Below, piece after piece: positions 37,807 through 48,112 of a stretch of DNA of 64,000 nucleotides. The stretch is from NCBI GenBank assembly GCA_019828565.1, contig JAHDYR010000006.1:186001-250000 (forward strand). The letters are read 5' to 3'. This stretch comes from Carpediemonas membranifera. Taxonomy: Eukaryota > Fornicata. How positions within the stretch are numbered: position 1 is the stretch's first letter; each line of letters opens with the position of its first letter. A model generated the notes under the pieces. That model was not told the origin of the DNA. It was given only the letters and a program-made list of their open reading frames with translations, and did not search any database. A program made the position numbers and the translations under genes.

Positions 37807-39711
37807 ATGAATCAGCTCCGGGGGATAGAACGAGAGCTAGGAGTGGAGGAAGAAGAAGTTATACAGCAGTATGTTCGCAATCGAGGCAATATCGTGGAGC
37901 TCAGTGGCTCCATCGACGAGTGCGACGGTGTGCTTGAAATCATCGAGAACACGATCGCACAGTTTCAATCCAACCTCTATGGACTATCTGGTCGCATTAC
38001 TGAGCTCCAAGATGAGACAAACTATCTCTATACCCAGCTCCAAAACCGCAAGAGAGTGGAGAAGCCCATCTCTGACTACATTCGCCGAATTCACTTCACC
38101 CCTGATGACATGCGGAAGATAACCGAGTGCCCCGTGGACACTGGGTACATCCCAGTTGTCAAGCTCCTTGAATCGAGGCTTGAGTTCTCACTGACGGCCA
38201 AGGTCGACCATATTGTTGCCACCACCGATGTTGTCGCCTCTCTCCAGGAAGCAAAGCGGACTGCCGAGCAGCGGATCAGGACCACGATGGTGAAGCTCAT
38301 TAACCAGTCCCGACGGGCTGACGAGACGACGAGGTCGACACTTCTCTCACTGAAGCCCCTCTTCGAGTTCTTGAGGAACCAGTGTCACGATACCGCAGTG
38401 ACACAGCATTACATCGATTTCACAGGCAAGTTGATCGCCCAGAATGTGAAGCAGCACCTCAACACCCACTTGCCGAAGAAGGACGGACGGCAAACCCCCG
38501 ACACGCTCGTCTCCCCGCCCAGCACGGCCAAGAAGGGAAGGGCGAGTGTGGAGACGGTCATATCACTCGGAGAGCTCGGCAGACACTTGCATGAGCTGGG
38601 GACCCCGGACGCGATCATCGCCACGACCCCCAGTGCGACGACGACCTTTGCCACAGGATGGGTGTCTGCCCTCCATGTGCTCGCCTCCCTCCTCCGTACT
38701 GAAGGCACATTTGCCACCCAGTTCTTCTCCCCTTCCTCCCGGCCGGTGCTCGAGGCAGTTGTCGAGACCGCCACGAGACAGCTCGCCAAGACACTCAAGA
38801 GCTGGATCACGCAGGCGAGTGATATCGCCGGGATCCTGACTGTCCTGGCCAGTGTGAGCGCGGTGCAGAGGATGCTGTTCCAGTGGAAGATCCCTGGGGC
38901 GGATCCTGTGCTCGATGACTTCAAGATGATTTGCTGGCCACGGTTCAAGGCAGTTTTTGACACTCACTTGGACGGTTTAAGATCTACTGTATCTACTATA
39001 GATCCGACCCGAATCCACCCAGTGGTAATTAGATACGCGATGCTGCAGCACACCATCAATTCGACGCAAGTGAGTTGCAATGAACCGTTTTTGACTGACG
39101 CGATCGTTTCTCTCAGAGATGCGATGGACGCTCATCTGCATGCTTCGGTGCAAGCGGTTCAGGACGCGAGGTCGCGGTCGGCATTCTTCATGACAACCTA
39201 CAGTCATATCATATCTGTCTTGGAGGATGTTCCGGAGATTCAAGATACGAAGGATCTAGTCGAATATTGCCGTACCCGTCTCGATGCAGTCACTGAAGCG
39301 TACACGAAGCTCGTGCTCGCTGAGGAGATCGAGCCGATGGTGTCGTTTGTCGACGGCATCAGCGCCCTCCATGCGGCAGATCTCTTTGAATTCATTGCCA
39401 GACGAGCCGAGCTCGACGGAGAGGCACCTGAGGCTGTCCGAGCGTCCGTCTTCAACACGCTGGAGCATGTCTGCGTGGAGTTCATGGCGTCATGGCGTGG
39501 CGTCATGGCCAACATCGGGGCGGCGACCAAGGCGTCGTTCTCTGACCGTGTATTCGTAGACGCGGCCACCAAGGCTGTGGTGGGCAAGCTGCTTCAGTAC
39601 TACACCAAGACGCTGACGTATGCCGCGCAGTCGCGACTGCCCCAGCTGCAAGGACGGGGAATGCTGTCGGCCGCTGACATCGTCTCCTTCTCAAAGCAGA
39701 TTATCGGGTGA
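37807..39711 (+). CDS. VPS52: VPS52, GARP/EARP tethering complex subunit
   Basis: This 634-residue protein matches VPS52. A short lead is followed by SGSIDECDGVLEIIENTIAQ, then FQSNLYGLSGRITELQDETN and the coiled-coil TQLQNRKRVEKPISDYIRRI. The conserved IHFTPDDMRKITECPVDTGY region and a long helical-rod (CATCHR-like) body follow. VPS52 with VPS51, 53 and 54 forms GARP, which tethers endosome-derived vesicles at the trans-Golgi. A low-complexity basic segment (HLPKKDGRQTPDTL) interrupts the rod near ~225. The stop follows KQIIG; a GTGAGC...TTTGCAG stretch beyond it does not fit the intron pattern of this genome. Confidence 0.88.
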   Translation: MNQLRGIERELGVEEEEVIQQYVRNRGNIVELSGSIDECDGVLEIIENTIAQFQSNLYGLSGRITELQDETNYLYTQLQNRKRVEKPISDYIRRIHFTPDDMRKITECPVDTGYIPVVKLLESRLEFSLTAKVDHIVATTDVVASLQEAKRTAEQRIRTTMVKLINQSRRADETTRSTLLSLKPLFEFLRNQCHDTAVTQHYIDFTGKLIAQNVKQHLNTHLPKKDGRQTPDTLVSPPSTAKKGRASVETVISLGELGRHLHELGTPDAIIATTPSATTTFATGWVSALHVLASLLRTEGTFATQFFSPSSRPVLEAVVETATRQLAKTLKSWITQASDIAGILTVLASVSAVQRMLFQWKIPGADPVLDDFKMICWPRFKAVFDTHLDGLRSTVSTIDPTRIHPVVIRYAMLQHTINSTQVSCNEPFLTDAIVSLRDAMDAHLHASVQAVQDARSRSAFFMTTYSHIISVLEDVPEIQDTKDLVEYCRTRLDAVTEAYTKLVLAEEIEPMVSFVDGISALHAADLFEFIARRAELDGEAPEAVRASVFNTLEHVCVEFMASWRGVMANIGAATKASFSDRVFVDAATKAVVGKLLQYYTKTLTYAAQSRLPQLQGRGMLSAADIVSFSKQIIG

Positions 39712-39959
39712 GCTTGGAGGTTGTTTTTATACACTAAATCTTATGTTTGGTTTGCAGCGTCTCACTCTGGCCGTTGCCAACTCCAGCGGCAGGTGGCTCA
39801 AGGCCCCGCTCAGCTGAGGCCAACCAGATACGAGATGACCGCATAAATGGGACACTAGACACAACATATGATATAGACAACTCGGGGATACATCCTACTA
39901 CAGGATGGGGCGAGGGTTGGCCGTGAATCCGTGGTGCAGAGTAAGGCACCAACGCTGGA

Positions 39960-41558
39960 ATGGAAAACGAAAAGAACTACCGAAACTACATTGAAACTCA
40001 CAAACTGGAGGAAATTCTGCAAGAAATGGTGAATGAAGCCCTCACCAGCGACAGCAAGTACCCTCGGGCTGTGTTTAACGACTATTTGAAGAGAGTCACA
40101 GGTAATGACGCCAAGGTACATGCTTTTGAGGTCGTTAGCATGCCGCTCGGCCAACAGCTGCTGCGTCTTTCCATAGACATGGCTGGTTCCACCCGTGTAC
40201 TTACTGAATTGCCTGTTGATTTTGAAATTGAGGACGCTGAGTCGGTTTCCGCGAAGATCACGGACGTTCTCGGCGAGAATGTCATCCAGGACATCGTAGA
40301 GCTGAGGAAGAAGCTGAGGAAGGCCCTTTTAGTCAACCCCGAGCCTACCGTCACGGATTCTGCCAACGACGATGCCCCAGCCGACTTAGACGCGCCCCCA
40401 GCGGAATCCCAGCCTGACGAGGAGAAAGCAAAGGGTGAGATCACGGAGCCTCCCACTGAGGAGCAGCTCCCCATCATAGATGCCGCGACGACCCTTGTAT
40501 TTGACGGTATCTGCAGGCTCCTATGCGAGGCACCCCGTTACTACGTCAGGAAGCTCATCCAGGGCCCTAGCAGCGGCATAAGGCCGGTTCAGTGGCCTCG
40601 CACCTTTATCCTTCTGTTCACGGTCGCCCGACACGACCTTCCCATCGCAGAGATCGGCCTTGAACCTGACCCCAAGCAATTTGCTGAGCAGTGTGGTGCT
40701 GTTGTTGCTAGGATGCAGCAGATCGCCCAGGAGGAGGGCTTTGCCGAAGGTACGCCTGCTATGCCGATCCAGCTTCCCGAATCCGTCGCACAGGAAGCAG
40801 AGTCGATTTCGCAGTTTTGGGATAGTTTCCTGACGTGGTTTGCTGTTGATGATGTCAAGTTCTTTATCCGGTGGCAGACAGGCAGCAGCGGTGCCGACTC
40901 CCCCACGCCTGCGAAGGATGCCAGACCGAGCTCCAAGCAAGCCCCGAAGAAAGTTGAGAAGGGCAAGCCCAAGAGTGCCAGCAAGAGTGCCAAAGACAAG
41001 AAGAAGGCAGACGCTACCCCCATCCAGGTTCACGAGGCCGAGCCCTACGTTGACTCGACGACTCGACTCAATCAAAAGATGTACGGGGAGATGCCGGCGA
41101 CGGAGCTGATCTCCCAATACGTTGATGTATTGAAGACATGCAGAGTGGGCACAATGGTCAACTGCACCGACGAGGGTGACCTCATCTCCATCAACTCGAT
41201 CGCCAATGCCGTCGCTGACCTCGGATCAATCCATGTCACTTTACCCTTCGAGAAACCCCTCGCTGAGTCGGAGACCATCATGGACGGCGAGGCTGAGGTG
41301 ACCTTTACCGCGCCCGACTCCACCAAGGTCACTGTGGTCTCCAGAGACGTCGTTTCCATGGGGTCCAACGTGGCGGACGTGCTCGAGATTGACAGGACAA
41401 CCAAGCATGTCTTTATCCTGCACGCGGGCTCAGCTGAGCTGGCGATCGCGACGGATCTGGAAACTTGCCGTGTGGACGGCGACGCCGCGCTGAGGGAGGT
41501 CATGCTGGCGTATTCACGGCTACAGGTGGAGGGTATGCTGGAGCTTCCTATTATGTAA
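39960..41558 (+). CDS. ENO4-like, probably inactive enolase with RIIa/DPY30-type N-terminus
   Basis: 532 residues. The N-terminal helix pair (YIETHKLEEILQEMVNEALT, KYPRAVFNDYLKRV) has the shape of an RIIa/DPY30 docking-dimerisation domain. It is followed at once by a region aligning with the enolase N-domain (FEVVSMPLGQQLLRLSIDM). A helix like that after the enolase loop (TTLVFDGICRLLCEAPRYYV) and, after a Lys/Ser/Pro-rich linker (~325-360), fragments of the barrel (FILHAGSAEL near the end) follow. This order occurs in vertebrate ENO4, a sperm-flagellum enolase. Catalytic Lys/Glu/Asp residues are not evident, so it is probably structural. The assignment is by architecture and weak similarity. 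Confidence 0.5.
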   Translation: MENEKNYRNYIETHKLEEILQEMVNEALTSDSKYPRAVFNDYLKRVTGNDAKVHAFEVVSMPLGQQLLRLSIDMAGSTRVLTELPVDFEIEDAESVSAKITDVLGENVIQDIVELRKKLRKALLVNPEPTVTDSANDDAPADLDAPPAESQPDEEKAKGEITEPPTEEQLPIIDAATTLVFDGICRLLCEAPRYYVRKLIQGPSSGIRPVQWPRTFILLFTVARHDLPIAEIGLEPDPKQFAEQCGAVVARMQQIAQEEGFAEGTPAMPIQLPESVAQEAESISQFWDSFLTWFAVDDVKFFIRWQTGSSGADSPTPAKDARPSSKQAPKKVEKGKPKSASKSAKDKKKADATPIQVHEAEPYVDSTTRLNQKMYGEMPATELISQYVDVLKTCRVGTMVNCTDEGDLISINSIANAVADLGSIHVTLPFEKPLAESETIMDGEAEVTFTAPDSTKVTVVSRDVVSMGSNVADVLEIDRTTKHVFILHAGSAELAIATDLETCRVDGDAALREVMLAYSRLQVEGMLELPIM

Positions 41559-41725
41559 GTGTATGTACGTGTATAAATTTGTGGCTATGTATTGATGGAG
41601 CGGGCTGATGAGCCAGCTGATTGGTATCAGGCAAGAGGCCGGCTGGCCGCTGTCATGTCAAGAACATTGGTCACGCTGTAGCATGTTGGGGCTTCTCGAG
41701 CAAGGTTAGGCGATTTATGTGATTT

Positions 41726-42239
41726 ATGGTTGGTCGCATATACCATTTTTTTTCTTGAGCAGCCGAGAAGCCGAATGCAGTTCACCCCTGAGCGTGTCCG
41801 CCGCCCTCTTGTGTCCTACAAGAACAACAAGACCACCAACAAGACCGTTCTGAAGAACAACCTCGTTCCTGGCTCCATCGTGATCCTCCTCGCTGGTCGC
41901 TATGCTGGTTCCCGCGCTGTGTTCCTCAAGCAGCTCGAATCTGGTCTTATTCTTGTGACTGGCCCCCACAAGGTCAACGGTGTTCCTCTTCGCCGCGTTA
42001 ACCAGCGCTACGTCATCGGCACCCAGACCAAGATCGACGTTTCCAAGGTTGATCTGTCCAACGTCTCCGAGGAGTGGTTCAAGCACTCCGAGACCGTCCT
42101 CCCCGCTCTCGCCGAGACCCAGAAGACCCTCGATGCCACCCTCCTTGCCGAGATCAAGAAGGTCGAGACCATGACCTCCTACATGAAGGCGAAGTTCTCC
42201 CTCAAGAAGGGCGACCGCCCCCACGACATGATCTTCTAA
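41726..42239 (+). CDS. RPL6: Ribosomal protein eL6, intron directly after the start codon
   Basis: Exons 41726-41728 and 41763-42239 encode 159 residues starting MPRSRMQFTPERVRRPLV. The eL6 core is clear: a KOW-like LVPGSIVILLAGRYAGSRAVFLKQLESGLI, then VTGPHKVNGVPLRRVNQRYVI and IDVSKVDLSNVSEEWF. eL6 belongs to the large subunit surface. The frame could also start at ATG 41775 without splicing. The intron version is favoured because GTTGGT...CTTGAGCAG matches other introns in length (34 nt) and ends, and introns just after ATG are common in ribosomal-protein genes. The short N-terminus lacks the usual long basic extension. Confidence 0.92.
41729..41762 (+). other. 34-nt spliceosomal intron after the ATG of eL6
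   Basis: It begins GTTGGT and ends CTTGAGCAG. It splits the initiator codon from the second codon. The last bases lack the extra AC seen in CTTGACACAG, so it is slightly weaker than the others. Confidence 0.72.
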
Positions 42240-42738
42240 ATACCTCGTTATTTGCCCACTGTTTACCATGGATTTATCTGTGCCTCAAAGATCGAAAGCC
42301 TGGTCGTTGAAGGCCGAGAGAAATGACAGCACGCTGAAGGGATGTCGGACAAGGTTGTCAAGCAGCGAAAGGTATCAGCCACCCGTCTCGACATTCAGAG
42401 GAGACCAATCATTTGATCTCGTGGGATGTCCGCGGCCCAGAACATCATTACTCTTGGTCGCAATCCAGCTGCCTTCAGCGATCCTCCATTTCCAGACAGC
42501 AGGACGCGTCTCCCGGGCTTCAGCCCTCTTTCTCACTTGCCGGCCTAATACGCCATCAAATTCATATTCAGGTGATCTTTGCTGCTTCGGCGGCTGAGCA
42601 CCCAAATTGTGTCGGAGGTGGCTGTGGCTCCGACCTTGAAGTATCATAGAGTGCACAGTGCAAGCAGTAAAGTAACTCTCAATCGTCCATAGCAGACTTC
42701 AGACATGGCCACCGCACTTTAAGGACGCAGCGGCGAGC
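42240..42738. other. 499-bp gap with one short dispersed repeat, no supported gene
   Basis: Short frames on both strands (such as the 40-codon MSAAQNIITLGRNP at 42426) have no recognisable domain. The only notable element is the 31-bp sequence at 42636-42666, shared exactly with 57909-57939. The final ~70 bp precede PWP2. Confidence 0.4.
42636..42666 (+). repeat. 31-bp dispersed repeat, copy A
   Basis: It is an exact match to 57909-57939 in the same orientation. The sequence contains GTATCATAGAGTGCACAGTG with an internal TGCAC-A-GTGCA palindrome. It lies 73 bp upstream of the PWP2 start, so a promoter role for this copy is possible. Confidence 0.85.
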
Positions 42739-45339
42739 ATGGTTGGACTATTTGCCGAGGTTCCTAGCAACATACTAGCAACATATACTAGTGGAGGGAA
42801 CATCCTGTTCCACGGGGACCTTCTCCTGACGCCAGTCGCCAACAGAGTCCGCGTTCTCAACACCAAAACGAACAAGTCGCGCATTCTCTCGTTCGAGACT
42901 CGTAAGAACGTTCAGCGACTCGCTGTGTCCCCCGATGGAACGCTCCTCTACGCTGTGGACATCGATGGCCACTGCGTTGTCGCGAATCTCATCAGCGACG
43001 TTGAGATCCACAAGCACAACTTCAAAGCCCCCGTCAACGCCATCGCCACCTCTCCCGACGGCCAGTACGTGGCCGTAACCCACAAATTCCTGGTGGAGAT
43101 CTGGAAAGCCCCCGGTCTTGTTCCGACGCTCGCCCCCTTCGAGCTCCACCACCGGCACAACACCGCACAGCAGCCCGCATGCCTCGCATGGAGCTCTGAC
43201 AGCAGGACCCTTGCCGTCGGCTCGGGCGCCTTGGTGTACGTCTTCACGATGGACTCCGAGGAGGGCGATAAGGCGATCCTCACCGGCCACCGCGACCATA
43301 TTGTCACAGTGGCGTTCACACCCGACCCTTCAGGGTCCCCATCCGACACTGAGGAGCTGATCTACTCCATCTCCCGCGACGGTGCGCTCCACCAGTGGGA
43401 ACCGGCGCCCGACGGCGGGTTGAACCAGTGGTCGAGCATCGGGTCCCATTTCTTCAAACACGCCGTAGATCTGACCTCCGCAGCTGTTGTGGGCACCCTT
43501 GTAGTAGCAGGGTTCGACGACGGCGAGTTCCGGATCCATGAGATGCCCGACTTCGACAACATCCACACCCTCTCCATGGGGTCTGGCGCGTCGATCACGG
43601 CGTCCGCCATGCTCGTCAGCCAGGGAAGGGCGGACCAGATCGCCCTCGCCTCTGACCGCAGCAAGCAGGTGGTCGTCTGGGACTGGCAGAGTGAGAACTA
43701 CGTCGTGCGGCAGGGTGGCCACCAGGGCAACCCTCTGGCCGTCGCATACAACCCCAAGGGCACACGCGTCGCCACGGCGGGCGAGGACGGCCGTGTGATC
43801 GTCTGGGACACCCGCACAGGCATGTCTGTGGCAACCTTCGCCGACCATACCGCTCCTGTCGTCGCCCTCGCCTTCACTCCCACTGACGCGCTCGTCTCCG
43901 TCTCGCTGGACCGGGCAATGTATGCGTACGACACTACCAAGGCGAAGAGGTTCAGGACCTTTGACCTGGGAGAGGTACGGCCCTCCAGCCTCACCATCGA
44001 CAACGGCGGGGGGCTGCTCGCAGTGGGCACCGAGGACGGCCCCATTCTAGTCTTCAACTTCCAGACGGGCAGCCTGACTGACACACTCTCCCAGCACGAC
44101 GCCCGCGTCTCGGGCCTGGCCTTCCTCCCGGACGCCAACACCATGGTCAGTGGCTCCTGGGATGGCACTGTGGTCGTGTGGGATATCTTCGACTGCCAGG
44201 GGGCGGTGGAGACTCTCAAACACGAGCACGACGTCACAGCTGTCGACGCGAGTCCCATCGGGAAGGAGATCGTCGCTGCCACATCGGACGGCGGCCTCAC
44301 GTTCTGGGACACGGAGAGCGCGGAGCCGACTGGGTTCATCGACGGCAAGCGCGATATCGCCGGCGGTCGGTCTGTTCATGACCGTCGCACGGTGACAACA
44401 TCCGAACAGGGCCGGTACTTTACGACAGTCAGATACACCCCGGACGGCCTCCACGTGGTTGCTGGCGGCGACAGCAAATGGCTCTGTGTCTACCACCGGC
44501 AGACACGGGCGCTGGTCAAAAAGATTCAGATCTCGTCAAACAGATCTCTGGATGGTGTGTTAGATTTCCTCAATTCGAAGGAGATGACCGAGGTCGGCAA
44601 CCGCTCTCTGTTCGACCTCGATGCCGAGAACGCCCCCCGGATGGCCGCCAAGAAGGCCGACCGAGGCTACGAGATGTCTTCCCGGAAAACCATGCCCAGT
44701 GCCCGCGTCATCGCCATCGCCATCGCACCGAGCGGAACAGAGTGGGTGACATGCACGGAGGAAGGCCCGATTGTGTGGTCCCAGAGTGTGTCTGTTGATT
44801 TCGACCCGCTCGACCTCAGCGAGGAGATCACGGCCGAGCGATGCCGCCAGTTGCTCAAGCAGGGCCAGGTTGAGACAGCCGTCATGGCCGCTATTAAGCT
44901 CGGCAACGTCGAGCTGATGAAGACCGCAGTCCTCGGCGTGCCCGTTGATTCCATCAAATCTGTTTCCCGGGAGATCGCACCCGTCTACCTTGGCCGGCTG
45001 GCTAATGTCGTTGCCTGGCTCCTCGAGTCGTCGTCCGCCTTTGAGAAGATGATCCGCTGGGCCGAGTCGCTCGTCTTCGTCCATGGTCGCACGATGCGGG
45101 CAAGGAGTGAGTGCATCGAGCCTCTCCGCAGGCTCCAGAAGGCTGTCGTCGAGAGGACCGCGCAGCTCACCCAGGTGGCCGATGAGAACAGACACAGGCT
45201 CATTTATCTGCTGCGGGCGGGGACAGAGGCCGTTGGCGAGGAGGAGGAGATGGATGGCTTCGATGAGATCGAGGATGTTTTGGTCCCGATCCGGGATGAG
45301 GAGGAGGAAGAAGAGGAGAGTGAAGAGGAGTTGTTGTAA
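42739..45339 (+). CDS. PWP2: PWP2/UTP1, WD40 repeat protein (SSU processome, UTP-B)
   Basis: 866 residues with two consecutive WD40 propellers and a C-terminal UTP-B helical domain. The N-terminus shows the PWP2 pattern: a short lead, TYTSGGNILFHGDLLLTPVANRVRVLN, then SPDGTLLYAVDIDGHCVVANL. Further blades include GNPLAVAYNPKGTRVATAGEDG, VSGLAFLPDANTMVSGSWDGTVVVW and YTPDGLHVVAGGDSKWLCVY. The last part (ERCRQLLKQGQVETAVMAAIKL ...) is the Utp12-type helical domain, ending in an acidic tail (EEEEEESEEELL). PWP2 is a core UTP-B subunit with UTP12, 13, 18, 21 and 6 that binds the 5' ETS of pre-rRNA. UTP18 lies at 1.2-2.4 kb in this window. Confidence 0.95.
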   Translation: MVGLFAEVPSNILATYTSGGNILFHGDLLLTPVANRVRVLNTKTNKSRILSFETRKNVQRLAVSPDGTLLYAVDIDGHCVVANLISDVEIHKHNFKAPVNAIATSPDGQYVAVTHKFLVEIWKAPGLVPTLAPFELHHRHNTAQQPACLAWSSDSRTLAVGSGALVYVFTMDSEEGDKAILTGHRDHIVTVAFTPDPSGSPSDTEELIYSISRDGALHQWEPAPDGGLNQWSSIGSHFFKHAVDLTSAAVVGTLVVAGFDDGEFRIHEMPDFDNIHTLSMGSGASITASAMLVSQGRADQIALASDRSKQVVVWDWQSENYVVRQGGHQGNPLAVAYNPKGTRVATAGEDGRVIVWDTRTGMSVATFADHTAPVVALAFTPTDALVSVSLDRAMYAYDTTKAKRFRTFDLGEVRPSSLTIDNGGGLLAVGTEDGPILVFNFQTGSLTDTLSQHDARVSGLAFLPDANTMVSGSWDGTVVVWDIFDCQGAVETLKHEHDVTAVDASPIGKEIVAATSDGGLTFWDTESAEPTGFIDGKRDIAGGRSVHDRRTVTTSEQGRYFTTVRYTPDGLHVVAGGDSKWLCVYHRQTRALVKKIQISSNRSLDGVLDFLNSKEMTEVGNRSLFDLDAENAPRMAAKKADRGYEMSSRKTMPSARVIAIAIAPSGTEWVTCTEEGPIVWSQSVSVDFDPLDLSEEITAERCRQLLKQGQVETAVMAAIKLGNVELMKTAVLGVPVDSIKSVSREIAPVYLGRLANVVAWLLESSSAFEKMIRWAESLVFVHGRTMRARSECIEPLRRLQKAVVERTAQLTQVADENRHRLIYLLRAGTEAVGEEEEMDGFDEIEDVLVPIRDEEEEEEESEEELL

Positions 45340-45567
45340 AGATTTGCGGATACACGGACGGACGGCTGAGTGCTGAGGGGAATTTCCTGACCAGAAGCCT
45401 GTCGGATAGTTTTGTCAGATTTGCGCCATGTGGCCGGATGAAAAGACGATGACTACGGTCTAGTTACACCCTCAGGGCCCAGTTCTAGGCCTCAGTTGGG
45501 GCGTAGCTCACATGTGAATCGTCATTGTTTTTCTCCGCACAACACCGAACGAACTTAAAGCCCGCAC

Positions 45568-46767
45568 ATGTCCGATCTACCGGCCGTAATTTGTGATAAT
45601 GGGACTGGTTTCGTCAAATGCGGTTTCGCTGGCGACGATTTCCCCACCTCCACCTTCCCCGCCCTCCTGGGCCGCCCCACTCTTCGTTTCAAGGAAGAGC
45701 TCCTTGATGTTGAGCTCAAGGACGTCATGTTTGTAATACACAGCCTCTCCACATAACACAGGATCGGCGATGAGTGCACGCCCGTCCGCTCGATGCTTGA
45801 ATTGCGGCACCCGCTCGAGCACGGTGTCATCAAGGATTGGGACGATATGAAGCTTCTCTGGGACTATACCTTCAACGAGAAGCTCAAGGTTGATCCCACC
45901 GAGCGCCGCATCGTGCTTACCGAGGCCCCGATGAACCCGAAGAAGAACCGCGAGCGCATGGTCGAGACAATGCTCGAGGACTATCAGTTCCAGGGCTGCT
46001 TTGTAGAATACCAGGCCAAGCTGTGCCTATACGCCCAGGGCCTGACGTCCGGCGTCGTCATTGACTCTGGCGACGGTGTAACCCACATTGTCCCCGTGTC
46101 GGAGGGCTACGTCCTCCACCACCTCATCAAGCGCATCGACGTCGCCGGCCGCGACATTACGCGCTATCTGATCAAGCTCCTTCTCGCCCGCGGCTATGCC
46201 TTCAACTCCACCGCTGACTTTGAAGTCATACGCGAGCTTAAGGAGAAGCTCTGCTACACCGCTTCCGACTGGGAGATGGAGAAGCGTCTCGCCCTCGAGA
46301 CCACCTCCCTCGTCGAGACCTACAACCTCCCTGACGGCCGCACCATCAAGTGTGCCCAAGAGCGTTTCCAGGCGCCCGAAGTCCTCTTCCAGCCGGACCT
46401 CATCGACGTTGAGTCCGTCGGCATGGCTGAGGCTCTCTTCAACGTCATCCAGAACTCCGACATTGATGTCCGCTCCTCCTTCTACGAGCACATCGTCCTG
46501 TCTGGCGGCAGCTCGATGTTCCCGGGGCTCCCATATCGTCTGGGGGTTGATCTCAAGGAGCTGTACATCCGTAAGGTGCTCAAGGGCCGCGACGACCTCT
46601 TCAGCCAGGTGCCATTCAAGATCAACATCGAGGATCCTCCCAGGCGCAAGCACTTTGTGTTCATCGGCGCAGCTGTGCTCGGTCAGGTGATGGCGAGCAA
46701 CAACGACGCGTGGATCACCAAGCAGGAGTGGGAAGAGGTTGGCCCCAACATCGTATGGCAGAAGTAA
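45568..46767 (+). CDS. ARP2: Actin-related protein 2 (ARP2), one intron
   Basis: Exons 45568-45728 and 45762-46767 encode 388 residues. [20 protein letters not shown] is the ARP2 N-terminus, and [20 protein letters not shown] crosses the splice junction. [73 protein letters not shown] and [18 protein letters not shown] follow. ARP2 with ARP3 nucleates branched actin. Without splicing, exon 1 would end after 62 residues (FVIHSLST). ARP2/3 is absent from Giardia, so its retention argues for a free-living relative. A TAAAG sequence overlaps the stop codon. Confidence 0.97.
45729..45761 (+). other. 33-nt spliceosomal intron in ARP2
   Basis: It begins GTTTGT and ends CATAACACAG. Splicing creates codon AT|G (Met) and restores KDVMIGDE. 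The alternative 5' sites TT|GT break the actin alignment. Confidence 0.93.
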
Positions 46768-47064
46768 AGTGGGATGGTCAGAGGATGTCGTGTGTTGTTG
46801 TCAGTTCGCCATTGCCGTCACGATTGTGAGCATAAAGTGCACCATGCTAAAGTCCATGTTCCGCCTTCGTGAAGCTGCTAAGAAAGAGCAGTCGACTGGA
46901 AGGTCCCAATTCGGCCAGTTCCGACGTCGACCCATGGTCAACTGTCCGATGGAAAAACGAGATATACTGTCCGGTGTGTCCGCCCGAGTGCAGCATCGCC
47001 CTGCCCGCTGGCGCTCCAAGGTCCCCCTTTCGTCGGTGCACTCTATGGCGCGAAGACGCGCGAG

Positions 47065-47931
47065 ATGGCGGATGACAGTGTGAACTATGTTGTGGGCATT
47101 GATGAGGCCGGGAGAGGTCCAGTTATCGGCCCCATGGTCTACGGGATCTGCTGGTGCCCTGAGGAGCACCATCAGTATCTCCGCGAGGTGGGCATGAACG
47201 ATTCGAAGCAACTGGACCACGCCAAGCGCAGTGAGCTCGTCAAGAAGCTTTCCGAGCTTGAAGAAACACATGGCGTTGGCTTCAAGGTCACGCATCTCAC
47301 TCCCGAGTTCCTGAGCGAGAAGATGCTCGCCATCCCCCGAACCGCCAACCTCAACAGCGTCTCCCACGAGGCCGCCGCCTCCCTGATCAACCACGTAGTA
47401 TCCCTCGGCCACCACGTGACCCACGCCTACATCGACACTGTCGGGGACCCTGGTCGGTACGCCGAGTTCCTTAGGCAGCGCATTCCTCAGCACATCAAGC
47501 TCACAGTCGAGCCTAAGGCCGACGGGACATACCCGGTCACCGCAGCAGCCTCTATTGCAGCCAAGACTTCCCGAGACTCGGCCGTTGAGGAGCTGTGCGA
47601 GGGCGAGGCCATCGGGCCCGACTGGGTCGCCAAGGCGTCTGAGAGCATGGGCACAGCAGACCCAGGCCCCGTTGTGACCGGCAGCGGCTATCCGGGCGAC
47701 CCCAAGACCAAGGCGTTCCTGAGGACGTACCACGACAGGGTCTTCGGGTTCCCGCCGTGTGTTAGATTCAGCTGGAAGACGGCGGAGAGGGTCCATGGGG
47801 AGATGCATGGCGTGGTGTTCGACTTCGGGGACGAGGACGACGCTACGGGGCCTGGCATGGGGGCGATCATGCAGAACAGGCCGCTGCTGTTCAGGAGGAA
47901 GCGGGTCAACCGGCTGAAGCGGGTGACTTGA
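47065..47931 (+). CDS. RNASEH2A: Ribonuclease H2 catalytic subunit A
   Basis: This 288-residue protein cleaves RNA in RNA-DNA hybrids and single embedded ribonucleotides in DNA. The type 2 active-site motif GIDEAGRGPVIGPMVYG (11-27) holds the first two acidic residues (Asp13, Glu14). VTHAYIDTVGDP supplies the third Asp and VTAAASIAAKTSRD the fourth. GSGYPGDPKTKAFL and the Tyr-bearing YHDRVFGFPPCVRFSW complete the eukaryotic form. Other subunits (B, C) are not in the window. ATG 47065 starts MADDSVNYVV. A cysteine-bearing frame just upstream is dealt with among the rejected items. Confidence 0.97.
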   Translation: MADDSVNYVVGIDEAGRGPVIGPMVYGICWCPEEHHQYLREVGMNDSKQLDHAKRSELVKKLSELEETHGVGFKVTHLTPEFLSEKMLAIPRTANLNSVSHEAAASLINHVVSLGHHVTHAYIDTVGDPGRYAEFLRQRIPQHIKLTVEPKADGTYPVTAAASIAAKTSRDSAVEELCEGEAIGPDWVAKASESMGTADPGPVVTGSGYPGDPKTKAFLRTYHDRVFGFPPCVRFSWKTAERVHGEMHGVVFDFGDEDDATGPGMGAIMQNRPLLFRRKRVNRLKRVT

Positions 47932-48112
47932 GGCCCAGGGGTGGTAAAATACGGCGTGTCGAGTTTGTGGGCAGCGGTGAGAGGCGCGGGCTCGGGACAG
48001 ACGGACATAGAAGATGGCCGTGTGGCGCCAAGTGCTGCCCGGCATGGATGATTGGAGGCCGCTGATCGACACTGTGCAGGGCATGTGCAGTTTTGGACCA
48101 AGATTGGACATC

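Noticed and set aside
39712-39776. Possible 3' intron of VPS52 (GTGAGC ... TTTGCAG)
   Set aside because: It lacks the short length and CTNAC-AG end seen in all supported introns, and the protein already ends at a normal point.
1225-45339. UTP18 and PWP2 as a functional gene cluster
   Set aside because: They are 40 kb apart on opposite strands with unrelated genes between, so co-location is probably chance.
46869-47075. Frame with YCPVC..PEC..CTLW, like the zinc motif of DENR/Tma22
   Set aside because: It starts without ATG, lacks the SUI1 domain, and overlaps the start of RNase H2A. Possibly chance or a small relic; not strong enough to annotate.
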